64,000 nt of DNA from Acinetobacter shaoyimingii (lineage in GTDB: Bacteria > Pseudomonadota > Gammaproteobacteria > Pseudomonadales > Moraxellaceae). The DNA lies in assembly GCF_011578045.1 (NCBI RefSeq), contig NZ_CP049801.1, forward strand, positions 1,116,001 to 1,180,000. The letters run 5' to 3'. Each line of letters begins with the position of its first letter. Position 1 is the first letter of the stretch. Both the position numbers and the translations under genes were made by a program. Below the pieces are notes generated by a model, which was not told the DNA's origin, did not search any database, and was given only the letters and a program-made list of their open reading frames with translations. Positions 61,301 through 64,000 of the stretch are shown here, one piece after another.

Positions 61301-61505
61301 TTATATTAATGGTGTAGCAACTCTGGATGCCAATGAAACCATAACGGAGTATTTATCTGTGACTGTGGTTGGAAATAACACCGTCATTCAGATCGATCGT
61401 GATGGTGCGGGTGAAGATTATAACTTTACAACACTCATCACACTCAATAATGTTCAAACAGATATACAAACTTTGTTGGCAAATCACCAAATTGTGATTG
61501 GATAA
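37368..61505 (+). CDS. bap: Giant Bap-like type-I-secreted adhesin, 8045 residues
   Basis: Cell-surface biofilm adhesin. The N-terminus (about residues 1-110) resembles the BapA prefix domain, followed by a hydrophobic/Gly-rich linker with a run of Gly. Residues 145-6992 are 64 Ig-like repeats averaging 107 residues, each starting with the pattern ITxISDDTGLSxxDFIT and ending RVVDxAGNVGSTDSQxVxVD. Two divergent Ig-like domains follow (about 6993-7190), then a region with six D-x-[DN]-x-[DN]-G-x-x-D calcium motifs (about 7265-7650, FG-GAP/VCBS-like), and a C-terminal domain with GDDVFTGNNKN and GGRGDD-type RTX turns (about 7838-8045) that is the type I secretion signal. No signal peptide and no cysteine was noticed. 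It is followed by a strong terminator; no transporter genes are nearby. Confidence 0.92.
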   Translation: MQIISKSTHNVLLKTGANSVKLSENSVVVLDISISDIESILHEGTSAVVVLKNGERIIIEDFFKENTDHDLVFKDGVRLYRAEFSADEVFIRYDLINDIEPLLYHHPIDAALPWAGGFTAAGILAALIGRGGGGGKSSDPVPTAKIKITNISDDSGLASNDFVTNIQNLSISGTISEPLTADDRAQISVDDGITWIDLTVNSNGQWTYFDTRTLSEGTYTYQVRVIDAAGQVGSTDSRNVTIDITAPDSDDYEIQITAISDDLGLDTTDFITSDTSLTIHGTLSQTLPANEYAQISTDNGVTWTTLSVNLLGQWSYTDGRTLTDGQYTYQVRVVDAAGNVGSTASQIVTIDTHGPDTSNIIEILSITDDSGLSSTDFITSDKTLFVQGQISQSLLADESVQISIDNGLNWQNLNVSGSGQWTYFDARTLNDGQYIYRVRIVDDAGNIGSTDLKTVTVDTQAPDALTKRIEITGIVEDTGVSNNDFISQSTNIAVKGTLTGQLQANEVAQISIDGGNTWEDLIVTSGAWTYIDGRTLTDGEYTYRVRVVDLAGNVGSTDSQVVEVDTLPPDTALNTISITSISEDSGLSATDFITNDKSLTIRGDLTGTLGAGENAQISIDNQNWVNLGIASNGHWTFVDNRTLSDGHHTYYVRVIDTAGNVGSNSQRVVTIDSSAPDNQTKVIQITSISDDTGLSSTDFITQDDQITIHGTLTGNLDTDEVAQISRDGGASWEGLVVISNQWSYAVPGTLTDGEYNFLVRVVDQAGNVGSTDSQLVKIDGTEPDTNTKQIAITAISDDTGLSNTDFITSDKSLTIRGTLTGTLASDEFAQISIDGGLNWINISANSLGHWSYVDTRTLSDGDHEYRVRIIDQAGNEGDTDQRIVKIDSDAPDPLNKIIKITAITEDTGLSTSDFITSDTVLSVSGTLSNPLASSEFAQISINGTSWTNLDVNSLGNWSFSDGRILTNGQYTYYVRVVDTAGNVGSTHSQVVTVDTEKADTDKIEILITAITEDTGLSNSDFITKDKSLEVKGTISAQLASNEYAQISIDNGSTWGNLSVNSARQWSYTDQRNLTDGDYTYYVRVVDQAGNIDSEHNQLVKIDSQAPDALSKTIAITSISDDTGLDSTDFITHDDSLTIHGSLNGTLAADEFAQISLNGSTWEDLTIVAGEWSYVDTRTLNNGNYTYQVRVVDSAGNVGSIDSQVVKIDKNSPDTSTKVISITSITQDTGLNGEDFITNDNDFTVNGHLTGTLSSDEFAQISVDGVNWFNLVVDAQGDWSYDNPSTLSDGEYTYSVRVIDRAGNLGSTDSQVVVVDSAAPDTAVNEIRITSISDDTGLNTTDFITSDNSLTIHGTLTGTLENDEFAQISINGTTWVNLNINSFGQWSYNDSRTLGDGNYTYRVRVVDTAGNVGSNHSQVVKVDTAEPNTTSHQIKITGITEDTGLYTNDYITSDKNITIFGTLSGTLASDEYAQMSLNGTTWINLSVNSSGNWTYVDSRTLDDGQYTYQVRVIDQAGNLGSIDSKVVTIDTAPPNPLDKIIQITSISEDTGLETNDFITSDNSLTILGTLSSALDTGELAQISIDNGLNWIELSVNSLGEWSYIDGRNLVSDDYTYRVRVIDTAGNLGSSDTKTVTVDLLEPNPNTKVIKIESITDDTGLLNNDYVTQDRSLTIHGSFTGALGSGEYAQISVDGTTWNNLLISNNTWSYEDHRILSDGQYTYSVRVIDTAGNVGSSDSKVVTVDNAVPDVNEKIIEILSITNDTGLENNDFITSHRQFTLNGQLTGTLDADEVAQIRVNAGNWQDLTVGANGLWQYPNSTNLNAGEYIYEVRIIDTAGNVGSTANQTVKLDYTSPDTTENSIKITSISDDTGLSSIDFITQDRSLTIYGQIDGTGTLAPDEFAQISLDEGVTWHNLQVDATRHWSYDDHRLLNNDTYIYMVRIVDTAGNIGSEDFIEVEVDYDVQHINKIIRITAIEEDTGLSSTDFVTHQDTNLIIKGTLSVPLVPTKEFAQISLDGSTWTTLTVTNGEWSYTEPTILANGEHRYYVRVVDVAGNVGSTHNELIKIDTAKPDELTKQIEITGISDDTGLSATDYMTSDKSLTIHGTFTGTLATDEFAQISVNGTTWFNLSIESDGSWSYVDGRTLADGEYTYHVRVVDQAGNIGSTDSQLVTVDATKPLNTIVIDIVAINADTGLNSSDFITSHNENLTVSGTLTGILEAGKEFAQISYDNGLSWTDLTVDANGDWSYIDTRTLTDGQHNYQVRVIDQAGNVGSIDSQLVTIDTHEPDDTVNIIRITAISEDTGLDPEDFITSDNSLTIKGTFTGTLALGEYAQISTDGTTWHNLTIVGGAWSYVDNRLLANGTHDYFVRVVDTAGNVGSVDQKTVTVDSNDPLVTIQITEISEDTGLNTNDFVTSDDILTVKGTLSDPLNADEIAQIRVDNGSWMNVEVNVTDQTWHYDFTTAWASGSHNIEVRVTNTAGNVGSTDSQVVIIDKQAPDASNKVIKITSISDDTGLSETDFITSDKSLTVHGTLTGTLGNDEFAQIRVNGGTWSTLNINNGAWSFVDNQVLISGDRTYEVRVVDLAGNLGSDDIKLVVVDDTAPDSSDKQIQITSISDDTGLSNADFITNDQTLIVRGHLSGVLDNDEFAQISINGISWETLSVATNGDWSFNDSRTLTSGNHTYYVRVVDTAGNIGSTHSQIVKVDVERPDIVNKTIQITSISDDTGLSATDFKTNDQTLVIHGQVNGTLAADEFAQISIDGTNWETLTLNNGQWSYTDSRTLVHGAYTYQVRIVDSAGNVGSTSQQTVQVDLNPPSPIDKIIHITAISDDTGLANNDFVTNDRTLTVKGNIVGSLATDEYAQISIDNGATWSTLTVTANQWEYLDGRNLADGTYKYMVRIVDAAGNVGFTSEQDVIVDGLPPNTTNHVIKITSISEDTGLSSTDFITSDNQLTVNGTLTGTLASNEFAQILIDGDWVDVTVTGNNWSYVDSRALPPGDYIYEVRVVDRAGNVGSTHSQAVKIDQTGPNVATNEIKITEISDDTGLLDDDFVTQDKTLTIHGTLTGTLAADEFAQISIDGTTWTTLTVSAGTWSYVDGRTLADNTYTYYVRVVDQAGNVGSTHEEVVTVDNEAPSDSDKVIQITGITDDTGILNNDFVTQDRSLIINGTLTGALAIDEFAQISLDGITWSDVLLSGANWTFNTDTLNDNSTYTIEVRIVDLAGNVGSTDSQIVVIDNTAPSLSKVIKITAITDDTGLNSTDFYTQDDQLTVSGTLTGTLLAGEYAQISVDGTDWEILSISNNTWSYVDSRVLADGSYTYYVRVVDKAGNVGSTHSQVVVIDNDAPSTTDKVIAITAIDDDDGIDTSDFLTTDNTLIVRGTLSNPLEVDEVAQIRLNNGLWQNLTVTNGQWTHDDQANVLSNGTHTYYVRVIDLAGNVGSTHQKDIVVNASIPDYTIHINSITEDTGLSSSDFITNNDTITVNGHVLGTLTGDEQVQISLDGTLWINLTLNSNQEWTYTIPDALADGQHNVFVRILNNVGAEISTDSQTITVDTEVPDISSKVIHITSISEDTGLDDQDFITSDTSLTISGTFTGTLASGEHAQISVDGTTWINLTLDASGNWHFVDNRTLGHANYTYQVRVVDDAGNVGSTDSKVVTVDLDAPDEDNIAILITAIDEDTGISSTDFITSDPEFSISGTVNDVTLLATGEIAQIRVNGGNWINLTLDASGNWTYQNPQALTHGTYSYDVRIVDQAGNVGSTASQNVTLDLNAPDPITKEIIILGITDDTGSSAQDYITNDTQIEIYGTLSGILTANEFAQISIDNGSSWVDLIVTNGEWTYDDQRTLTQGDHTYLVRVVDRAGNVGSTDSQIVKVDLDAPDPATKIIAITSISDDTGLFNNDFNTSDTSLTVHGTITGTLASDEYAQISINGTDWVTLSINNGEWSYIDNRNLTHGSYTYEVRIVDAAGNEGSTDSQVVVVDTIEPDNTNKTIHITAIDADTGTANDFVTNDQNLIIHGEVAGVLASDERAQISIDGGNSWITLVVAPNGEWSYDDTDRTLVDGDHTYHVRIVDLAGNVGHSSSQVVKVDTAIPDLNIQITSISDDTGLYNNDFITSDRSLTVHGTVSGTLTSLGVAQISLDDGANWINLTITSGTWSYTDTRSLADGTHNYIVRVFNTAGTVASTDDQTVTIDNAAPDVLTNVIRITAITDDTGLFNNDFNTLDRELIVSGTLTGTLGSNEFAQISVDGTNWTTLIVTANTWSFDDSRELLDGQHTYYVRVVDAAGNVGSTHSQVVTVDNVSPDATDKAITITGITQDTGLFNNDFITSDKNITVRGALSGPLGSNEYAQISIDGGATWTNLAVSNGLWNYLDGRTLANGAHVYQVRVVDAAGNVGSTATQTVTVDTDAPSTAHVIRITAISDDTGLSGTDFITSDRELTVFGTLTGRALASDEFAQISLNGSTWVNLTVDSAGNWNYVDTRVLNNGEYTYSVRVVDTAGNVGSTHSQIVKVDYVNPSVSIEILSMTEDTGLSSTDFITSDKAYVLSGQVTGTLDMDEVAQISFDAGVTWIELSLDSNGRWNYQEQRTLLDGTYTYLVRIVDAAGNVGSTDNQNVVLDTVAPDVLTKVIAITAISDDTGLSSNDFVTSDTTLTLSGTLTGTLAANEFAQISLNDGVTWTNLVISSGTWTFVDGRDLDDGEHEYLVRIVDSAGNVGSTDSQIVKVDTTQPDVSTQVIQITAISDDTGLSDSDFITSDKNLTVKGTLTGTLALDEVAQISVNNGNDWINLTIGSGGTWTYVDGRTLTDGNHTYLVRVVDTAGNVGSTDNQVVTVDTAAPNVMSKVIQITSITDDTGLSSTDFITNDDQISIHGTFTGTLASGEYAQISIDNGATWEDLTISGTTWTYQDNRTLDDGSYTYLVRVVDDAGNVGSNDSQVVRIDSDVPNVLTKTISISAISEDTGLSDTDFITSDKNLSIYGQVTGILTTDEFAQISLDGGTSWINLGVNSLGQWSYIDTRTLADGSHEYQVRIVDTAGNVGSTANQTVLVDSTQPDILTKVIQITAITEDTGLSNSDFVTNDQLLTISGTLSGTLATDEFAQISVDGVDWIDLTVNSIGQWSYADGRTLADGSYTYLVRIIDTAGNVGSTDTQVVRVDLNAPAATINITAISDDTGASNNDFITSDNTLTIRGTVSGSLAAFEYAQISIDNQNWVNLVIASDGSWFYEDERVLINDSHYYYVRIIDQAGNITSLDSQEVVVNAIAPSSTIQITGISDDTGLSNSDYITSDNENLVIHGTLVGVLEADERAEITLNNGASWETITIQPDGTWSFLDTRTLLDGQYTYRVRVINLVGTSGSTATRVVTIDTDAPDASQVSIDITSISEDTGLSATDFITSDQNLVIKGTLTGTLAVGEVAQISLDQGVNWINLAVSNGTWEYIDARTLTNGDHIYQVRVVDAAGNFDPNDVVSKTVTIDVQAPDPITKVIEITAISDDTGLSDHDFITRDTSITVHGTVSNPLAPNEFAQISINGGSTWITLSLNSAGAWDYVDARPLSSGNYTYLVRVVDTAGNVGSTDSQVVVIDSQEPDMLTKVITITSINEDTGLSASDFITNDRNLTIYGNVTGALTADEFAQISLDNGANWTTLQLGSNGQWSYVDGRTLNNGTYHYQVRVIDTAGNVGTVDDKDVVIDFLAPDTATKVIQITAISDDTGSSNNDFITYDTSLTIHGSVTGVLATDEFAQISVDGTTWTNLTLNSSGQWSYIDPRILDGNNTDYTYYVRVVDTAGNVGSTHNKVVTIDTQEPSTTDHQILITAISQDTGLSTTDFITNDQNLTVLGTLTGTLAADEFAQISVNNLTWSNLSVNSLGQWSYVDGRTLADGDYTYYVRVVDTAGNVGSTHSQLVKVDNTAPTGITISIDSISDDTGLSATDFVTNDTSLTVHGSITGTLLVDTQAQISINGTDWDNLTVNSLGEWNYVDTRTLSDGSYHYYVRVVDTAGNIGATDSQVVKVDLAKLEDLTKIITITGITEDTGVSSTDFITSDTNITLRGTLAGTLASDEFAQISVNNGMDWINLAVNSLGIWTYLDTRTLSNGDHTYLVRVIDQAGNVATTDDRVVKVDTQAPIATKEIKITSISDDTGLSDSDFITKDQSLTVHGTLSEALIEGEYAQISLNGTDWFQLSISSIGEWSYVDTRPLSDGHYTYSVRVIDTAGNVGSSDTRVVKVDTEQPNTTTKTIEITGITEDTGASNSDFITSDTHLTIRGNVQGALAVDEFAQISIDGGTTWFTLDISSAGLWNYVDTRTLTHGVHNYMVRIVDSAGNEGSTANQNVTVDTQVSNPDDVEIKITSISDDTGRFGLDNDFITSDQTITLHGTLTGVLAGDEKAQISINNGTSWIDLIMSNGQWSYTVNQSLDDGDYPFLVRVVDTAGNVGSNDYQVVTIDTERPNIVSKVISITSISDDNGIYPNDFITNDQNITVHGTVSVALAADEYAQISIDGGVNWVDLAVNSANVWNYIDGRTLIDGTYTYQVRIVDTAGNVGFSTSQQVTIQTAETTPSTAIIEIVSISDDTGVSSTDFITNDQSITVNGTLTGTLNPTEIAQISFNNGVSWHLLDIINGNWSYVDGRTLDHGSYTYRVRLIDTAGNLGSTDQIQVEVDLIDPDTDNIIEIKGITEDTGISNSDYLTHDKTFTIFGTITTVLNAGEYVQISHDNGVTWHLATVNGLNWSFAETHTLIDQTYTYIARIADAAGNEGSRDTQNVTIDTVAPNKTISITGISDDTGATDHVNNQNTGTINANNDFITRDKTLLIHGSVSTVLLANEIAQISLDEGDTWIDLTVNGTSWTYDDTSRTLSNGEHTYQIRIVDHAGNATPVFSKVVIVDDVAPTNTILITSISDDLGVSNSDFITNDTSLTVRGSVSGTLATGERAQISIDGGLTWVNLTVNSGLWSYPDTRTLVHGSYTYQVRIIDTAGNLGSTDTQEVIIDTVGPTQTVTISSYFDDIGFSQGMVTTNNSQTDDRNPTLHGTVSTNLASDETVAVYQTLAGETTFVGYADVTGTAWSIEVNTGLQDGKTYAFYAQVVDYAGNVGAESLRFNIQIDLTVIVNAQSTLDTTPIVTGSTGFKILPGEYLEVTIGGTTYSSQTGAVVIDPINNTWYVQVANNLEEGTYNVVAILKNATGTITQDDTSNELVVSSAPAAPLLPASSDTANKGVSITIGENGQWRIFANMNVLDGNATSSTNLGSFNVNTLKGNNSSGVVGTVTFIDFDRDGDMDIFGSDDYYQDGQQAFENKSSSYVQPSVTGNTNVAGNTGYYAFQVGSVGHNDGGSRVDYSGTGVTSANTWSWRAAIVAYDKIGDGYVDLVYGDNSPNDAEAGQGRDSSFVLNNGTGLKGATNPNFEKDPALVYDAVSGGIESGQSSPGKEISVVDINNNGTVDIVFHADYLSNRISNTVSGPNATGTSNNGRLVVVSNDGTNSTDPLKGLQVTQIIENVFLNDNADRYDGISMTWADFNGDGWLDLFLATTAVQNNSKIFFNDNGKIAATAPASSGISGGYDTTKMYIFSDGVKGGGSAAIDWNADGRMDIIEIPYYTAANIGTNVAQNVLLFTNTSSATSTTFSQSTLINIPGTAANADQISGFLILDINYDGAQDVIFFTGNAGTTLVKNTNVVQDGTSIHVRILDQQGINALFGNTVKLYDSTGKLISTQVLNAQSGNQTSDSTALLSFYGLDPNETYSLVMLRNINGVAQHVGGQSSIGGFSIANVNEAWTGLKATSASSAFVLTAEAGTATNNANLTRKLNNGTAGTESVGILGTGYNDTFFATLGNDVYDGAGGSSIVSGTRLWSDTGGLDIVDYKLAGHTAITVNLGLTTAQNTGFGTATFKNIEGIAGTSGDDVFTGNNKNNYFEGRGGDDTFNIATGGQDTLMYKLLLAGDATGGNGSDVVNGFKVGTVEATPDADIINIKELLIGYVADADGAAHYINGVATLDANETITEYLSVTVVGNNTVIQIDRDGAGEDYNFTTLITLNNVQTDIQTLLANHQIVIG
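37800..58343 (+). repeat. 64 tandem Ig-like coding repeats of about 321 bp
   Basis: Counted by the recurring DDTG/EDTG motif at each repeat start; 6848 residues divided by 64 gives 107.0. The units differ at the DNA level throughout, so most are not recent duplications. Confidence 0.88.
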
Positions 61506-61523
61506 TTCAGATTAGGTGTAAAG

Positions 61524-61550
61524 AAAGAGTGCTTCGGCACTCTTTTTTTA
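61524..61550 (+). terminator. Terminator of the adhesin gene
   Basis: AAAGAGTGC, tetraloop TTCG, GCACTCTTT, then further T residues; 18 bases after the stop. Confidence 0.93.
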
Positions 61551-61673
61551 TGACTGTTTGATGTCCTAAATGAGATTCAAAATTTATAAATGAATAGATG
61601 AATTCACTGAGAATATTAGGAGAATACACAAGACAAGCGCTATCATAATGTGATTGCGATATTGAGATGCATT

Positions 61674-62741
61674 ATGAAAATTATTGCAGATGAAAATCTG
61701 GCTTTTACTGATTATTTCTTTGCTGAATTTGGTGAAATTGAACATCAAGCAGGACGTACACTGACCCATGCAGATGTGGAACACGCAGATGCACTTTTAG
61801 TTCGTTCAGTGACCAAAGTCAATCAAGCGCTTATTGAAAATACACCACTAAAATTCGTCGGTAGTGCCACCATTGGTACAGACCATCTAGATATTGCTGC
61901 TATAGAAAAACAAGGGATCGCATGGTCAAATGCAGCAGGGTGCAATGCTCAAGCGGTGGCAGAATATGTTATTACAGCGTTATTACATTTAAAAGCCGAA
62001 TTGATTGATGCGAATGAGCAATTCACTTTAGGTATTATTGGATTGGGTAATGTTGGTTCACGTTTAGCGACCATGACACAGCTTTTAGGTTGGAACGTGA
62101 TTGGCTATGATCCTTTTGTTGAACGTGATCATGTGCAACAGGTGAGTTTTAAAGAATTGTTGAAAAGTTCAGATGCCATTTCAATACATGTGCCATTAAC
62201 AAAATCGGGTGTTCATCCAACGAATCATTTGATCAATGCTGAAGCTTTGTCAAAAATGAAGCCGACAGCAATTCTGATTAATTCTGCACGAGGTCCAGTG
62301 GTTGAAGAAGCGGCACTGATTCAAGATATTCAAAAGACCCAGCGTCCAGTGGTGCTGGATGTATTTGAACATGAGCCAGAAATTTCAGAACAACTGCTCA
62401 GTTTAATTACGCTGGTCACTCCACATATCGCTGGCTATAGCTTGGAAGGTAAAGCTCGTGGTACACAAATGATTTATGAGGCTTTTTGTCAAACTTTTGG
62501 TAAATCTGCAGATAAACAATTTGAAACCCAGCTTCCAGCATGTGAGCAACTTTTCGAACAACAAGAACTCAAAGCAGTACTCACACAGCATTTAAAAGAG
62601 ATTTATGATATTGCACGTGATGATGCCAATTTACGTGCTTGTCTAAAAGATGGCAAAGTTGATCAAAAAGCCTTTGATCATTTACGTAAAACTTATCCGC
62701 TACGCCGTGAATGGGCTGGACATGGAGGACCTAAAGCATGA
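61674..62741 (+). CDS. pdxB: 4-phosphoerythronate dehydrogenase
   Basis: NAD-dependent D-2-hydroxyacid dehydrogenase of the pyridoxal 5'-phosphate pathway (DXP-independent of the ribose route), oxidising 4-phosphoerythronate. The 355-residue protein has the N-terminal MKIIADENL, the NAD-binding GIIGLGNVGSRLA near residue 120, the catalytic Arg in SARGPVVEE, Glu in DVFEHEPE and His in TPHIAGYS, and the C-terminal PdxB dimerisation domain. I start at 61674, the usual PdxB N-terminus, rather than an in-frame ATG 24 bases earlier. Its stop overlaps epmA. Confidence 0.95.
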   Translation: MKIIADENLAFTDYFFAEFGEIEHQAGRTLTHADVEHADALLVRSVTKVNQALIENTPLKFVGSATIGTDHLDIAAIEKQGIAWSNAAGCNAQAVAEYVITALLHLKAELIDANEQFTLGIIGLGNVGSRLATMTQLLGWNVIGYDPFVERDHVQQVSFKELLKSSDAISIHVPLTKSGVHPTNHLINAEALSKMKPTAILINSARGPVVEEAALIQDIQKTQRPVVLDVFEHEPEISEQLLSLITLVTPHIAGYSLEGKARGTQMIYEAFCQTFGKSADKQFETQLPACEQLFEQQELKAVLTQHLKEIYDIARDDANLRACLKDGKVDQKAFDHLRKTYPLRREWAGHGGPKA

Positions 62742-63721
62742 GTCAGTCTGAGTTTCACTATCAACCGACTTGTGACATTAAAGCCATGCGTGCACGTGCC
62801 AAGATGTATGCACAATTACGTCAATTTTTTGCAGAGCGTGACGTACTGGAAGTGGAAACGCCAATTTTGTCGCAAGCAGGTGTGACCGATGTACATTTAG
62901 CCTCGGTTCAGGCATTACGACATTTACAAGGCAAACAGCAAACGCACTATTTACAGACATCACCTGAATTTGCCATGAAGCGTTTATTGGCGAGTGGCAG
63001 TGGTCCAATTTATCAGATCTGTAAAGTATTTCGTGATGATGAACATGGTCGTAAACACAACAGCGAATTTACCATGTTGGAATGGTATCGACCGGGTTTG
63101 AGTCTCAAAGACCTGATGTTTGAAGTGAGTGATTTACTGAATGTCGTACTGAAACAACGGTTTGGTGAAGTTCGTCCAACAGTACTCAACTATAAACACG
63201 CATTTATGGATCGTCTGGACATCAATCCACTTCAAGCAACACTTAAAGAGTTGAAAGATACAGCACGCCGTGTTGGCTTAAATCTGGATTTGGGTGATGA
63301 TCGTTTGGGATATATCGATTTATTATTTTCACACATGGTTGAACCGAGTCTAGGTTTTGATACGCCAGTATTTTTAACCGATTTTCCACCTGAAATGGCA
63401 TCTTTGGCTAAAGTCAAAACCGATGAAGATGGTGAACAGGTTGCTGCACGTTTTGAGCTGTATATTGAAGGTTTAGAACTTGCCAATGCTTATGATGAAC
63501 TGATTGATGCAGATGTGCTTCGTTCACGTTTTCAAGCAGATAATGTGGAACGTGAAAGGCTCGGTTTACGTGTGATGCCAGTTGATGAATATCTTTTAGC
63601 GGCGTTACCTCAGATGCCAGAATGTTCTGGGATTGCATTGGGGATCGATCGTTTGCTGATGGTTGCGACTGAAAAAATGCGTTTAGAGCAAGTTGTGACT
63701 TTTCCAGCGGATCGATCGTAA
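62738..63721 (+). CDS. epmA: Elongation factor P--(R)-beta-lysine ligase
   Basis: Class II lysyl-tRNA-synthetase-like enzyme (GenX/PoxA) that attaches beta-lysine to EF-P so that it can relieve ribosome stalling at polyproline. At 327 residues it lacks the anticodon-binding domain of LysRS. Motif 2 is seen in KVFRDDEHGRKHNSEFTMLEW and motif 3 in GIALGIDRLLM. The ATG overlaps the pdxB stop (ATGA), so the pair is co-translated. Its partner genes epmB and efp are not in the window. Confidence 0.94.
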   Translation: MSQSEFHYQPTCDIKAMRARAKMYAQLRQFFAERDVLEVETPILSQAGVTDVHLASVQALRHLQGKQQTHYLQTSPEFAMKRLLASGSGPIYQICKVFRDDEHGRKHNSEFTMLEWYRPGLSLKDLMFEVSDLLNVVLKQRFGEVRPTVLNYKHAFMDRLDINPLQATLKELKDTARRVGLNLDLGDDRLGYIDLLFSHMVEPSLGFDTPVFLTDFPPEMASLAKVKTDEDGEQVAARFELYIEGLELANAYDELIDADVLRSRFQADNVERERLGLRVMPVDEYLLAALPQMPECSGIALGIDRLLMVATEKMRLEQVVTFPADRS

Positions 63722-63774
63722 ATCAATTTTTACAGCTAATATTCCAAGCACAGTCATATAGGTTGCATTTGGAT

Positions 63775-63810
63775 TAAGATACTGATTTGTATAGTTAGAT
63801 CAGTATCTTA
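63775..63810. repeat. 12-bp perfect inverted repeat upstream of a YcaQ-like gene
   Basis: TAAGATACTGAT and ATCAGTATCTTA separated by 12 bases, ending 23 bases before the next start codon. It may be an operator or the epmA terminator hairpin, though only AAATATAAT follows. Confidence 0.6.
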
Positions 63811-63833
63811 AATATAATAATAAAAGGCATATT

Positions 63834-64000
63834 ATGGATATTCAATTAAAATGCTTAGCTATACATCGTTCACTGTATGACTTTCAAATACCCAAACCTT
63901 CCAACCGACTAATCGAATCAGAGTTGGCACAACAAGGAATAAAGGAAACACTAAGTGTTATTGAACATTTAGGCTATGTTCAGATTGATACAATTTCGGT
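63834..64000 (+). CDS. YcaQ-like winged-helix protein, 3'-truncated
   Basis: The first 55 residues of a gene cut by the window end. The start MDIQLKCLAIHRSLYDF and the segment VIEHLGYVQIDTISV match the beginning of the HTH_42/YcaQ family, in which QID...V is conserved; E. coli YcaQ is a glycosylase that unhooks DNA interstrand crosslinks. AAAAGG precedes the ATG. Only the first part of the winged-helix domain is visible, so the family call is moderate. Confidence 0.65.
   Translation, partial: MDIQLKCLAIHRSLYDFQIPKPSNRLIESELAQQGIKETLSVIEHLGYVQIDTIS

Overview
The window reads as chromosomal DNA of an Acinetobacter-like gammaproteobacterium. The basis is low G+C content, AT-rich spacers, many short intrinsic terminators, and family members and neighbourhoods I associate with that genus: a hexameric GdhA with a TTG start, a split YeeE/BigR/Blh sulfur cluster, an acetoin dehydrogenase operon, and a giant Bap-type adhesin. 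The genus is an inference; no rRNA or other marker is present.

Layout. 1-18753 is mostly core housekeeping: the end of sucC plus sucD, a small Lys/Tyr/Asp-rich lipoprotein, rsmD-mrdA (PBP2), a small outer-membrane-type protein, a DUF445 membrane protein, adk, nth-rsxB, gdhA, a META/DUF4377 lipoprotein, a YgiD-type dioxygenase, rlmH, an M28 peptidase, lon and 5-formyl-THF cyclo-ligase. A structured stretch downstream of lon looks like an unannotated small RNA on the minus strand. 18934-22319 is a divergent metal-resistance pair: a MerR/CueR-type regulator and a P1B ATPase with three YHS domains in place of HMA domains, sharing a mer-like operator. 22686-23948 encodes a probable periplasmic binding protein. 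24071-31641 is the acetoin/butanediol module: an AcoR-like regulator without an AAA+ domain, acoA-acoB-acoC-lpd, and an SDR acetoin/butanediol reductase. 32174-34320 is a sulfide/persulfide module: bigR divergent from a two-gene YeeE/PmpAB-type transporter and the persulfide dioxygenase blh.

From 34321 the DNA becomes gene-poor and very AT-rich. It holds a 40-residue lipoprotein gene and an IS1-family element (35844-36660) that is flanked exactly by a perfect 70-bp direct repeat, far longer than the usual IS1 target duplication. The next gene, 37368-61505, encodes an 8045-residue type-I-secreted adhesin: a BapA-like N-terminus, 64 Ig-like repeats averaging 107 residues, two divergent Ig-like domains, a calcium-binding FG-GAP/VCBS-like region and a C-terminal type I secretion signal. 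No secretion ABC transporter, membrane fusion protein or TolC partner is in the window. The window closes with pdxB-epmA and the 5' end of a YcaQ-like winged-helix protein.

The strongest leads for something undescribed are the 70-bp flush duplication around the IS, the candidate sRNA next to lon, the unusual acetoin regulator, and the repeat architecture of the giant adhesin.
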